Shown here one piece after another: positions 9,061-17,249 of a DNA stretch of 64,000 nucleotides. The notes under the pieces are model-generated. The model worked only from the letters and a program-made list of their open reading frames with translations. It ran no database searches and was not told the DNA's origin. The stretch is from Catalinimonas alkaloidigena. Its GTDB lineage: Bacteria > Bacteroidota > Bacteroidia > Cytophagales > Cyclobacteriaceae. A program made the translations under genes and the position numbers. Location of the stretch: the NCBI RefSeq assembly GCF_029504655.1, contig NZ_JAQFIL010000001.1, positions 4,531,001 through 4,595,000 of the forward strand, given 5' to 3'. The stretch's first letter is position 1. Every line of letters begins with the position of its first letter.

Positions 9061-10362
9061 ATGAGAACACAACAACCTATTTACACATTGAGCTATTTTG
9101 TACAGGTCTCACTTACTTTTCTCTTACTTCTATTCACTTCCGGTGTTAGTAGTAGCTGCGAGTCTCCGGCTTCTACAACGCAATCCACAAATGAACAGAT
9201 AGAGCAAGCATCTGATGAGATTGAGACTGAGCATATCATCATCGGACATTTGGGAGCACAGCATCTGGCTAACCTGGTCTACCGTAAGGGAGCAGATGGT
9301 GATAAGCTGGTGGGTTGGGGACGCACCCCCATTACCGAATGGCCTATGGGTTCAGCTTCAAAGCAAGTAGTAGTCCAAGAGAACCCGGAGCATAGGTACT
9401 CCAACGGAGGTTGTGCAATGGACCTGGATGGTGATGGTGTAGATGAAATTGTAGTAGCCCGTGGACATATTTCTAACCTCAAAAATGCCAAGCTGATGTG
9501 GTTTGATGAAGTGGAGGGAAAACAACATTGGCAAGGATACGAAATCGCCAGCCTCTGGGAGCAGGGCTTTTCCGCACCTCACGACATTGAGCCTTATATT
9601 TTTGAAAATGCTGAAGGAGAACAAACCAAAGCGGTCATTGCCAATAAGTCCAGAAGAGAGATGTATATGTTTGTCGTTCCTGAAGATCCGGCACAGGCAT
9701 GGAACACTTACCATATAGGTTCTTTTCCCCACAGGAATCAGTCAGGCATAGAAATCATTGACATCAATGATGATGGGAGACCAGACATCGTGAGTGGCAT
9801 GTTCTGGATTGAAGCTCCTGAAAATCCTGCGCAGGACAACTGGGAATTTCATCAGTTTGGTAATTGGGAAAATGATGACTGGCAATGGGCAGGCATGAAC
9901 AAACATGGGGTAGCTGACTTTGACGGTGACGGCAGGCTGGAAATTGTAGTCTCTGAAGCAGAAATTCCTGATGCCCGCCTAAGCCTCTTTGACCCTGAAA
10001 CCGGAAAACTAGAAAGTACCTGGAGTCAACATCCTATTGACAGTGGCCTGGATGCGCCTCACAGCCTGGTGGTGCTGGACCTGAATGGAGATGAAAAGCC
10101 TGATTTTCTGGTTGGTGAAATGACTGCCGGAGGTTGGGATTTTCCTTATAATCCTAATCCTAAAATTTACGCCTATATCAATCAGGGAAATATGCAGTTT
10201 GACAAAACTGTCTTTTCCGAGGGCTGGGGCGTACACGAAATGCGCATCTTACCCAAAAAGCTTGAAGGTAAAACAGTAATCTATGCCGCTGATGAAATCC
10301 AGCCGCAGAAATTCAATGCTATGAATACCCATGTGAGTTACTGGATGATTGCTTCACCCTGA
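9061..10362 (+). CDS. FG-GAP/VCBS beta-propeller lipoprotein
   Basis: The 433-residue product starts with a lipoprotein-type signal sequence (hydrophobic LTFLLLLFTSGV, then SSSC). It contains several calcium-binding-like repeats, DLDGDGVDEIVVARG, DINDDGRPDIVSG, DFDGDGRLEIVVSE and DLNGDEKPDFLVGE, spaced as the blades of a seven-bladed propeller. Similar propellers are seen in aldos-2-ulose dehydratase and in many surface lipoproteins of Bacteroidota with unknown ligand. It stands alone between the PadR remnant and a convergent gene. A carbohydrate-related role is only an inference. Confidence 0.7.
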   Translation: MRTQQPIYTLSYFVQVSLTFLLLLFTSGVSSSCESPASTTQSTNEQIEQASDEIETEHIIIGHLGAQHLANLVYRKGADGDKLVGWGRTPITEWPMGSASKQVVVQENPEHRYSNGGCAMDLDGDGVDEIVVARGHISNLKNAKLMWFDEVEGKQHWQGYEIASLWEQGFSAPHDIEPYIFENAEGEQTKAVIANKSRREMYMFVVPEDPAQAWNTYHIGSFPHRNQSGIEIIDINDDGRPDIVSGMFWIEAPENPAQDNWEFHQFGNWENDDWQWAGMNKHGVADFDGDGRLEIVVSEAEIPDARLSLFDPETGKLESTWSQHPIDSGLDAPHSLVVLDLNGDEKPDFLVGEMTAGGWDFPYNPNPKIYAYINQGNMQFDKTVFSEGWGVHEMRILPKKLEGKTVIYAADEIQPQKFNAMNTHVSYWMIASP

Positions 10363-10371
10363 CTCTTCTTT

Positions 10372-10860
10372 TTATAAGCTTTTGAGGTGTGAACAGTAAA
10401 AGGCAAACTGCTTATTGGTAGAAGAGTATTCCTGCTTAGGATCAGACAACACCAGCATTTGCTGAAAAGGTACACTTTCAGTTACCCTGCTTCTGCTTAT
10501 ATCTTCTTTTTCTTCAAGGGCAAAGGGAGTGCGCTGGAAAAGCAGCAGCATATCATCCGGGCGATCAATTTCCTCCTCCCGCAGCCAGTATCCGCCAAAC
10601 TGTAATACTACCACATCCTGTGTGCGTGCTGCTCCCGGTACTCCCGTAGGAAAGTTTTTCAAAAATGCCTCTGCCGGCCATACATTACGAGAAATGTAAG
10701 TAAGTACTTCTTTTTTCTGGACAGTATATATATCTATTTTCTCAATACCAGCTGATTTAATGCTGCTGGCAAAGGGCGACCAGCTTTGTAAAAAGGTGTC
10801 TTCATCCAGGCCGGTCTGGAAGCCAACATACTGTATGATATAAGGTTTCTGATACTTCAT
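10372..10860 (-). CDS. Uncharacterised soluble protein
   Basis: A 162-residue protein starting at the ATG MKYQKPYIIQYVGF; a TTG six codons upstream is possible. No signal peptide or membrane segment. The order of strands and helices (QYVGF, IEKIDIYTVQKK, VVVLQFGGYWL) resembles a ferredoxin-like alpha/beta barrel, but I do not recognise the family. It follows the porin gene by 20 bp on the same strand, so they are probably co-transcribed. Confidence 0.6.
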   Translation of the reverse strand: MKYQKPYIIQYVGFQTGLDEDTFLQSWSPFASSIKSAGIEKIDIYTVQKKEVLTYISRNVWPAEAFLKNFPTGVPGAARTQDVVVLQFGGYWLREEEIDRPDDMLLLFQRTPFALEEKEDISRSRVTESVPFQQMLVLSDPKQEYSSTNKQFAFYCSHLKSL

Positions 10861-10880
10861 AAAATACTTTTTGTGCAAAT

Positions 10881-12098
10881 TTAAAAGGAAACTTCATACT
10901 GTACCCTAAATCGCCAGCTTTGATGAGAGGTATCCACTTCACCTTCCTCAAATTCAAAATAAGTTACATCTGCAGTCAGCTTATTCGCATGTCTGCTGAA
11001 GAAGCAATTTAAGGCTAAAGAAAACTCTTCTCTGGCATATTGAGGAAAACCAATAGAGGGCTGGAAAATCGCATAACGAAATGCTGGTTCAAATAGTGGC
11101 TTCGTAGTGGCAGCTTCGTGATTCAGCACATAGCCTGCCTGCCAGAACCCTCCTCTCAATTGAGTAAATGTTTGATTTATATGATCATCTATGTTTTTTA
11201 GGTGCATCTCACTATGCCAGCTGAATGAACGGTACATGAAGGCCGTCTCAAATAACCACTGGTTTACGCTATACTGACCGGCTTCCCCTATCTCAAAATC
11301 AGTCAGGTTTCCTCCTCCTGAAGAAGAAAATCGGGTATACCTACTCCTGTTGGTTACACCAGCCACTGCCACTGAAGCCAGAGGTTCTTCGCGAACTTCC
11401 AGGTCTGAGCCAATCATGGGTACTGCTTCTCCTAAAAAATTCCACTGAACACGGGCAGTATACATCAGGTTTTCGTCATCATTTACACGTGCATTGATGC
11501 CCGTTCCGGTAAGCACCGCCAGGTTATAGTTAAAGTCGGCTACTTTAGACATTTGAATATGTCCATATACCGAGATCCCTTGTTGCCTGTCTACGGTAAA
11601 GGGACGGTTGATGATAGAGCGTTCCATCATTTGCTGATTGCCGCTGGAAATTACCCTCTCCCGGGTATACTCAGTCTTCCATTGGCCTAATTTAAAACTC
11701 AGCCAGGGCCATTTCTCTATCATGAACCTGAAGTCCAGCAACCTTGAAGCCCCTAATTCGTACTCAAAATAATACCTCAGCCAGGGGTGAAAGGTATGCC
11801 CTCCTACCTTCAGACGTGCGCGATTGATTTTAAAAACCGTTTTCCGTTCCGGGTCAAAGTCCGCAAACGTGATCGGGTCCTGATCGTTAGGCGTGGCAAA
11901 CCTGAACTGAAGTCTGCCTCCGATCTGCAACTGAAATTTGTTGTTAGGTGCTGTAAACTGAAAGCCTTTTGAGGTATACTCAATCTGCGTAGCCAGCGAA
12001 TCTTTTTCAAGGCTACCTTTATCTTGAAAAGCCAGGGCAGCGTGAAAAGTGCATACGCAAAAAGCACATACTAAACTTGTGCATAGTTTAATAATCAT
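10881..12098 (-). CDS. Porin, phosphate-selective O/P type
   Basis: A 405-residue outer-membrane protein with an N-terminal signal peptide (CAFCVCTFHAALAFQ). After it come amphipathic strands typical of the OprO/OprP family: FQLQIGGRLQFRFA, then a DPERKTVFKINRARLKVGG block, WLRYYFEYELG, and FKLGQWKTEYTRERV with the usual short helix. The C-terminus WRFRVQYEVSF ends in phenylalanine as expected for an outer-membrane barrel. Likely passes anions or phosphate; substrate cannot be told. The 20-bp gap to 10372-10860 suggests an operon. Confidence 0.8.
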   Translation of the reverse strand: MIIKLCTSLVCAFCVCTFHAALAFQDKGSLEKDSLATQIEYTSKGFQFTAPNNKFQLQIGGRLQFRFATPNDQDPITFADFDPERKTVFKINRARLKVGGHTFHPWLRYYFEYELGASRLLDFRFMIEKWPWLSFKLGQWKTEYTRERVISSGNQQMMERSIINRPFTVDRQQGISVYGHIQMSKVADFNYNLAVLTGTGINARVNDDENLMYTARVQWNFLGEAVPMIGSDLEVREEPLASVAVAGVTNRSRYTRFSSSGGGNLTDFEIGEAGQYSVNQWLFETAFMYRSFSWHSEMHLKNIDDHINQTFTQLRGGFWQAGYVLNHEAATTKPLFEPAFRYAIFQPSIGFPQYAREEFSLALNCFFSRHANKLTADVTYFEFEEGEVDTSHQSWRFRVQYEVSF

Positions 12099-12266
12099 GG
12101 AATAGACGTAAATAATAGTTGTTGCCTATGCTATTTTCAGGCAAAAAAATAAAAAAAATGAGTTTGAGCTGCTTTAGCCAAACCCAGCAGGTATCTCCAT
12201 GCTGTTGGAAATAAAAATATAAATTTTTTGGCTGAACTCAGTAGCCCTCTACCTGCTTACAGGTAC

Positions 12267-13016
12267 TCAATTGGCCGGATACCATTCACCTAGTCGGACT
12301 TCTATGTCCTGATCTCCTTCATTTACCAGTTTTTTGAACGCTTCTACATCACTAAACTGTCCGCCACCCCCGCGAAAATGAAAAGGATATACAACATCAG
12401 GTTTAAATTCCAGCACAGCATCCGCTGCCTGCTTAATGTCCATGGTATAAGGCAGGTTCATGCAGACAAAAGCTACATCTATGTCTTCTAAAGCGCGCAT
12501 CTCAGGGATATCTTCGGTATCGCCGGAGATATAGATACGCTTGCCTCCCATTGAGAGTATGTAGCCGTTTCCTCTGCCTTTAGGATGACGGGAATCTTCG
12601 GTTTCTGGTAGGTTATACATGGGCACTGCTTCTACGCCAATAGACTGCCAATTGGTTTCTTCTCCATTGGCCAGGGCATGAGTTTCTTTAAATGTCACAT
12701 CTCCCAGCTGATCAATCACCGCCTGAGGGGCAATTAGCTCTGTAGCTGAAAGATCTAAAGCGGATAAGGTTTCCGCATTCAAATGATCTCCATGAATATC
12801 AGTGATCAGTACGAGGTCAGGAGCATCAAATGAGGAAAAAGCTTCTGCTCCGCCATAAGGGTCAGTGTAAATTGTTTTGTCATCCCACTCCAGCACCATC
12901 GTACTGTGTAGCACAGGATTGACCGTAAGATCTCCTTGATCAGTGGAGATTTTATCCTGGGCGGTCAACAATCCGGAGACTAACATCATGCTTACCAAGC
13001 TGCAAAGTATTTTCAT
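12267..13016 (-). CDS. Metallo-beta-lactamase-fold hydrolase (UlaG-like), exported
   Basis: A 249-residue protein with a signal peptide (MKILCSLVSMMLVSGLLTAQ). The metal-binding motif is IHGDHLN, corresponding to HxHxDH with the first His replaced by the preceding aspartate context (DIHGDH), followed by HPKGRGNGYIL, YISGDTEDIPEM and the terminal PFHFRGGGGQ. This is the UlaG/RomA-like subgroup of MBL-fold proteins (L-ascorbate-6-phosphate lactonase relatives). Substrate unknown. It has its own promoter region and no obvious operon partner. Confidence 0.8.
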   Translation of the reverse strand: MKILCSLVSMMLVSGLLTAQDKISTDQGDLTVNPVLHSTMVLEWDDKTIYTDPYGGAEAFSSFDAPDLVLITDIHGDHLNAETLSALDLSATELIAPQAVIDQLGDVTFKETHALANGEETNWQSIGVEAVPMYNLPETEDSRHPKGRGNGYILSMGGKRIYISGDTEDIPEMRALEDIDVAFVCMNLPYTMDIKQAADAVLEFKPDVVYPFHFRGGGGQFSDVEAFKKLVNEGDQDIEVRLGEWYPAN

Positions 13017-13145
13017 AGTAGATAGTTTGGTTTAAAGGCTTATAAAGTCCAGTATGTAACTTCAATCTAGTGCTATTTGTTGAGTTTTATGTACAAACGA
13101 TCAACAAGCTCTTCACTGCATCCTTCCTTTCCTCACTTTCAATAT

Positions 13146-13868
13146 TTATTGCGTCAGCTCTGAGAGTCGGGCTCTGCTCGCTTCAGGCATTTTCCAGCTG
13201 TAATCACTCAGAAGAGTCTGAAAAACTTCCTGCCAGAAGCTATCGTTCTGTACTTCTCCTGAGTTTCTTTTACTTCTTAGAAAGCGGGCTATCTCATATA
13301 CCTGATGAAAAGAGCTATAGCTTAGTTCTGCATTCTCAAATGCAGTAATCGCCTGGTCCAGATTTTTATTAATGATGTTTTCAAAACCTATCTCTTCCCA
13401 ACGCAATGCCGACTCATAGTCATTGGCCTTAGTTTCTTTTCTGAAGGTAGGCGTAAGTTCATGGTCTATACTCTCTATTTCCCTTTCCAGTTTTTGTATT
13501 TCCGGGGAAGGTATCGTCAGGCTGTCTGAAGACTTCTTAAGTTCGGCAAGTTGCATTTGTTTCTGCTCCCTCATCTCCATAAGCTTATTGTATTCTTCGT
13601 CAACAGTTTTGAAATACAAAGCCCAGCCTTCTTTCAATTTCTCAGAGGGTGTAATGTGGGCAAAATACTGAGCCAGCAACCTTCTTTCAGAGATTTTTGT
13701 ATTGTCAGTGACCAATGAGACATATTTATCATATTCTTTGATCTCATTGATGCCCACTTCACGGTCCTTAAAGCCAGCATTAATGATGGTGGTCATGATG
13801 ACCAGACCTACCGATACCACCGCCCATTTACCAAGGTCAATCCAGATTTTCAGTCTTTCATCAGTCAT
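13146..13868 (-). CDS. Uncharacterised membrane-anchored coiled-coil protein
   Basis: A 240-residue protein with one N-terminal transmembrane helix (residues about 13-31, KWAVVSVGLVIMTTIINAG) and a long charged helical region (about 90-150) with coiled-coil character, then a segment resembling one TPR unit (residues about 155-200, ENIINKNLDQAITAFENAEL). No family recognised. Its ATG overlaps by four bases the run-on stop of a degraded upstream gene; given that the upstream frame is a pseudogene remnant, the overlap is probably accidental. Confidence 0.65.
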   Translation of the reverse strand: MTDERLKIWIDLGKWAVVSVGLVIMTTIINAGFKDREVGINEIKEYDKYVSLVTDNTKISERRLLAQYFAHITPSEKLKEGWALYFKTVDEEYNKLMEMREQKQMQLAELKKSSDSLTIPSPEIQKLEREIESIDHELTPTFRKETKANDYESALRWEEIGFENIINKNLDQAITAFENAELSYSSFHQVYEIARFLRSKRNSGEVQNDSFWQEVFQTLLSDYSWKMPEASRARLSELTQ

Positions 13869-14449
13869 AGGATTGTAGGTTCAACGATTGATTCAAGTAA
13901 GCCGCAGGCAGGAGCTTTAACCCTGAGAATTCCTGCGTAGCACGGCATTTTAAAATTACGGTTTTCCCTTGTATAACACAAAATCTCTATTTTCTGGTAA
14001 CTACTTCTGTCTGCTTTACTTTCCAATTCGCCAAGAAAGTTTGCAATGACTGTTATATCTTCTCGTGGATTGTCATGCATGCTCATGTGCGCAGCATTTG
14101 ATGTTACTGAGAATTTGGAATCAAGTTATGGTAGTATTGTACTGTCTGAGAATGATAAAATCGTTCAATTCAAAGTAACTGATCACTTCCTTTAATTCAG
14201 CGACATACTGTTCAAGGGTCATCAATGAAGTATCTATAATGCGATCAGACCGACCGCAACCTAACTGATCAAAAAAAATGACAGGCCGGTCAATATCCAG
14301 TTCTGCTAAGGGTTTGAGGTAATGACTGGAGCGCCCGGTCCTCCTTGGAGCATGATCATTGGTGTATTATGCTCTACACCTCTTATCTCATACCACACTT
14401 TACCGCCATCAACATCAATAAACCCCTCTTCTCGTTTTAATTTGTCCAT
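13865..14449 (-). pseudogene. Degraded proline iminopeptidase-like alpha/beta hydrolase
   Basis: Three pieces of one enzyme are visible on the minus strand. Frame 1 (14449-14306) begins MDKLKREEGFID, has GKVWYEIRG and the oxyanion motif LQGGPGAP, then hits TAG. Frame 2 (from about 14330 to TGA at 14121) gives LKPLAELDIDRPVIFFDQLG and CGRSDR, then MTLEQYVAELKEV. Frame 3 (from about 14123) gives the usual C-terminal end SNAAHMSMHDNPREDI and VIANFLGE. The nucleophile-elbow Ser (GxSxGG) and the Asp region are missing, implying a deletion of about half the gene. The 73-codon open frame 13865-14086 is the tail of this relic, not a separate gene. Confidence 0.8.
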
Positions 14450-14659
14450 GAGTTTGCAACTGATTAATATTATGGATAAGAAAAACAGTTTCGCGTAGCA
14501 TAATTACAATGGTATTATCTTGACTGTAAATACTCCCTATCTACATATATAGCAGACTACGATGAGTTAATCCATATTATGACTTCTTGGCATACACCTT
14601 CCTAAAAGAATTGTATATTTTTTAATGAAAAAACAGCTTTGAATCTCTTCTAAGTGATA

Positions 14660-14696
14660 ATCTGCCTCTTGCTTGGTGTATCTACCAAAGGCAGAT
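14660..14696. repeat. Nested hairpin between pseudogene and cupin gene
   Basis: ATCTGCCT (14660-14667) pairs with AGGCAGAT (14689-14696), and inside it TTGGT (14673-14677) pairs with ACCAA (14684-14688). It lies about 30 bp past the stop of the cupin gene in the 14450-14728 gap, and may serve as terminator or be part of a cassette recombination site. The rest of the gap shows no gene. Confidence 0.45.
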
Positions 14697-14728
14697 GCTG
14701 CAGGCGGGCCATAAGGTTGACGTTTTTT

Positions 14729-15274
14729 TCACATAGGTAGTGGTGCGTCATTAAATTTTTTATACTTCCCAATGATTATACCCACAAACAAGATCATAGG
14801 AAAAATTACGTTTTGAACAAATTGCGGAATCTCCGACATACCGAATTCAGACTTATATCTCCTGAGCAGAAACGCTGCATCAAAGATGCCTGGCTGGCCG
14901 CCATTTTCATTAGATGACTTGAAGATTTGTGTAAGAAAATAGTCTAAGTTACCGGCAGGACTGATATATCCTGTGCAACGCAATATATCACTGCCAGCAT
15001 TCCAAAATTTATGTGGAATACCAGCCTTGAATAATATTGTTTCACCGGGGCCAGCGTATTTTTTTTCTTCCTCCCAGATTTGATAACCTAGTTTTCCTGA
15101 AGTTACTGTAAAAGATTCGTCTTGCTTGTAGTGCACATGCATAGGAGGGCCAGCCTTAGGCTTGACTTCATTTTCTCCTTCAAGATATTCAATCCCATCT
15201 TTAACGGTAATTCTCAAAAAAGTTATTTTTTCTCCTGTTGTATTTTCAATCGTGTGTGGAAAAAGGGTTTTCAT
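14729..15274 (-). CDS. Cupin domain protein
   Basis: A 181-residue protein with a single cupin barrel. The metal site is readable: PPMHVHYKQDESFTV (two His and Glu of motif 1) and FKAGIPHKFWNAG (His of motif 2). A C-terminal extension of about 60 residues carries one hydrophobic segment (VIFPMILFVGIIIGKY), suggesting membrane attachment. Family members of this shape are often annotated as cupin_2 proteins with unknown substrate. Single gene in the accessory region, about 160 bp from the next gene. Confidence 0.8.
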   Translation of the reverse strand: MKTLFPHTIENTTGEKITFLRITVKDGIEYLEGENEVKPKAGPPMHVHYKQDESFTVTSGKLGYQIWEEEKKYAGPGETILFKAGIPHKFWNAGSDILRCTGYISPAGNLDYFLTQIFKSSNENGGQPGIFDAAFLLRRYKSEFGMSEIPQFVQNVIFPMILFVGIIIGKYKKFNDAPLPM

Positions 15275-15436
15275 ATAGTTAATTTAGCAATTCCTAACAA
15301 TTACTGATAACACTCAGACGAAAAAAAGTGCGTGATTTTGAAAGTGATTCTTTACTCTTTGTACCAAATGCTGATTTGTTGCAATACCTTTATTTCCGAG
15401 CAATCAGTTCACATCTGCTAAAAGTTGATGTTAGCT

Positions 15437-16033
15437 CTATTTTTCGTATTCTTTGATCTGCTCCAATATTTCCGCTGATTTAAGAAGGGGTTCCCATTCG
15501 CTCCCCGACAGAAAAAAATCCCTAACCTTTGATTCCTTGTTTGTATAACTCAGCTGTTGGTAGAGCCAATATGCCACATAGGCCAGCATTATAAATATCA
15601 ATAAATTTATTCCTCCATAAATTATAGGGCTTTCTTTAATGGCATCTACGCTCTCCCAATAAACTGACCAAAATGGTAATTGAAAAACCGCTAAGTTTAG
15701 ACGTTTGAAACTGGAAATTTTCAGCTTTGACAACAGTCGTTGGCTTGATAGAATTTCCTCACTATTTACTACACGGCTTATCAAAAACAACTGATAAAAT
15801 AGATTGAAACTCCAAGTGTGTAGTTCCCAAAAATGGTTACTAAGAGAATCGTGCCATGGTATCTTTCTTTCTTTAGCCTCAATTTGATTTGACTGGTTCC
15901 AATTATTAATCTGAAGCGCAATCAAACTTCCAAGAACTACAAGAACAATTTCTCCGATAGCATATTTTAGATACTTACCAACTTTGCATTCTGAAAGTAG
16001 ATTTTGTCTGATTCTTATAATGAATTTTGTTAT
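15437..16033 (-). CDS. DUF6090-like membrane protein without a normal start codon
   Basis: The frame carries the hallmark of the Bacteroidota DUF6090 family: IRQNLLSE, GKYLKYAIGEIVLVVLG, then LIALQINNWNQ, with a second hydrophobic stretch near residue 140 (GGINLLIFIMLAYVAYW). The family start is normally an ATG a few residues before the RxIRQ motif, but here the frame from 16033 has ATA, ACA, AAA, TTC and no ATG, GTG or TTG until codon 37 (15925), which is inside the first membrane helix. Either translation starts at a rare ATA/ATT codon, or the start was lost by mutation. Function of the family is unknown. Confidence 0.6.
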   Translation of the reverse strand: MTKFIIRIRQNLLSECKVGKYLKYAIGEIVLVVLGSLIALQINNWNQSNQIEAKERKIPWHDSLSNHFWELHTWSFNLFYQLFLISRVVNSEEILSSQRLLSKLKISSFKRLNLAVFQLPFWSVYWESVDAIKESPIIYGGINLLIFIMLAYVAYWLYQQLSYTNKESKVRDFFLSGSEWEPLLKSAEILEQIKEYEK

Positions 16034-16056
16034 TGGTTATTTTGATCTGTCTTAAA

Positions 16057-16101
16057 AAAGCACTTCGGCCGAGCATAGCGGCTATGCCCTTGTTGTGCTT
16101 T
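16057..16101 (-). terminator. Hairpin terminator after the lipoprotein gene
   Basis: On the minus strand AAAGCAC (16101-16095) pairs with GTGCTTT (16063-16057) and the inner arms GCATAGC and GCTATGC (16073-16087) form a perfect stem-loop with a single-base turn. Six T residues follow (complement of 16054-16059). It begins 3 bp after the stop of the gene at 16104. The outer arm GCACAAC also resembles an attC R-box, so the element may have been a recombination site. Confidence 0.7.
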
Positions 16102-16103
16102 GT

Positions 16104-16700
16104 TTATCTTTCTACAATTTCCCAATTTCCTTTTCTTTTTTCAACAAGTATTGCCCCATAATAGCCACTCATGCTACCCGTCTCAAATCCTCTTTCATAA
16201 TGAATTACCAGTAGAGCATTTTCCATTTCTTCATCAAAACAAACTCTTGAAAAAGAAAGGATTGAATATTGTTTATCAGATTTAATCCTATGGTTTGATT
16301 CAAGAAGTTGCACATATGGTTCTAAAATTTGCAATCTGTTTTTGTAAAACTCTCTATAAAACAAATTCTCAAATCTTCTAGAGTTTACGATTTCCTTGAA
16401 TTTAGGATTGTTAGATAATTCTCCAAAAAACATCCATTTATTATCCTCTTTAAGCTGTGCAACGGGAAGCAGTGCATCAGAAACATAAACCCCTAAATTG
16501 GTAGTATCGTTAGTTATTCTACTTTTAAGAACATTTATCGATTCAGGTAGTGGAACATTTGTGAAGTCTATCTGATATTTTACCAAAAAGGCATTCAATA
16601 CATCATTAAGTACTTGTTCCTCAAGCATTTCATATTTCTTGTTGCAGCCTGTACAGAGCAAGAATATTAAAGAAATGAAGTATATACTTTTTTGTTTAAT
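16104..16700 (-). CDS. Small lipoprotein of unknown function with damaged start
   Basis: The mature part (KKYEMLEEQVLNDVLNAF onward, about 180 residues) has no family I recognise. Upstream of the only conventional start (TTG at 16661) the same frame encodes KSIYFISLIFLLCTGCNK, a clear lipoprotein signal peptide with lipobox, so the real protein starts earlier. In frame there is only ATT at 16700; an ATG at 16704 lies one base out of frame. A single-base slip or loss of ATG therefore broke the start, unless ATT is used. The start lies only a few bases from an attC-like repeat (16708-16774). Confidence 0.55.
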   Translation of the reverse strand: MKQKSIYFISLIFLLCTGCNKKYEMLEEQVLNDVLNAFLVKYQIDFTNVPLPESINVLKSRITNDTTNLGVYVSDALLPVAQLKEDNKWMFFGELSNNPKFKEIVNSRRFENLFYREFYKNRLQILEPYVQLLESNHRIKSDKQYSILSFSRVCFDEEMENALLVIHYERGFETGSMSGYYGAILVEKRKGNWEIVER

Positions 16701-16707
16701 TCATAAA

Positions 16708-16774
16708 TCACAACGGCCACTGCATGCATTAGCGAGGACATCGCCCGAAGCATAGCGCTTGCAGAATGTTAGAC
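16708..16774 (-). repeat. attC-like imperfect inverted repeat
   Basis: Minus-strand sequence begins GTCTAAC (fits the attC R-box RYYYAAC), then ATT, CTGCA, and ends TGCAG, TGGCC, GTTGTGA. The arms AAC/GTT and CTGCA/TGCAG pair with unequal spacers of 3 and 5 nt, the asymmetric arrangement of integron attC sites. It lies after a small (pseudo)gene and immediately before the start region of the next gene, as in a cassette junction. Without a search this stays a suggestion. Confidence 0.4.
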
Positions 16775-16849
16775 ATATTATTTTAAATAATTCCCAAAAT
16801 AAACTATCGGTACCACTACAGTAAATCGGAAATACGTAAAGTTAAAGAA

Positions 16850-17146
16850 TCAATCTTCACCAAAATCTACGAACCATTTAAATGTCATATCATCCCATTC
16901 TCTCTTGAATATTTTGATAAAGAACTTTCTCATTCCTCTGCAAAGCGCAAATCCTAAAAGGGGAAGAATTCAGGATCTGAAGTCAGGTTTGTTGGCGTAG
17001 ATTGCATAAACACCGACTAAAAACATAGCTATTGTGATTCCCCATAAGATATCCTGATTTCATTCTTCATTTAATACCTTCCTATTCATCAGGAATATTC
17101 CTGGGACTAGTAATACTCCAGTAACCCATAAAATAGTTGAGACCAT
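16850..17146 (-). pseudogene. Small membrane protein with two in-frame TGA codons
   Basis: From an ATG at 17146 the frame reads MVSTILWVTGVLLVPG, has TGA at codon 29 after NEE, continues with NQDILWGITIAMFLVGVYAI, has a second TGA at about codon 56 after FRS, and then runs ILPLLGFALCRG to a terminal TGA at 16850-16852 after FKWFVDFGED. The residues around both internal stops are coherent and tryptophan (TGG) would fit, so two G-to-A changes in an old gene is the simplest reading. Other genes in the window use TGA as a stop, so recoding is unlikely. Family unknown. Confidence 0.55.
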
Positions 17147-17249
17147 TTAATTTTTTATTTCATGTATACTGCGCCTAACGTTTAGTACGTGAAGCGTAGT
17201 ATCCGGCAGGGAGCTATGATTTCATATACATTCTTTACACCTGTGCTTT

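Noticed and set aside
13865-14086. Possible small gene coupled to the gene at 13146 by an ATGA overlap
   Set aside because: Its first half matches the C-terminal end of proline iminopeptidases whose start is seen in other frames upstream, so it is the tail of a pseudogene.
16850-17146. TGA recoding (Trp or selenocysteine) in the small membrane gene
   Set aside because: Other genes in the window end in TGA, there is no visible SECIS-like hairpin, and gene decay is common in this region.
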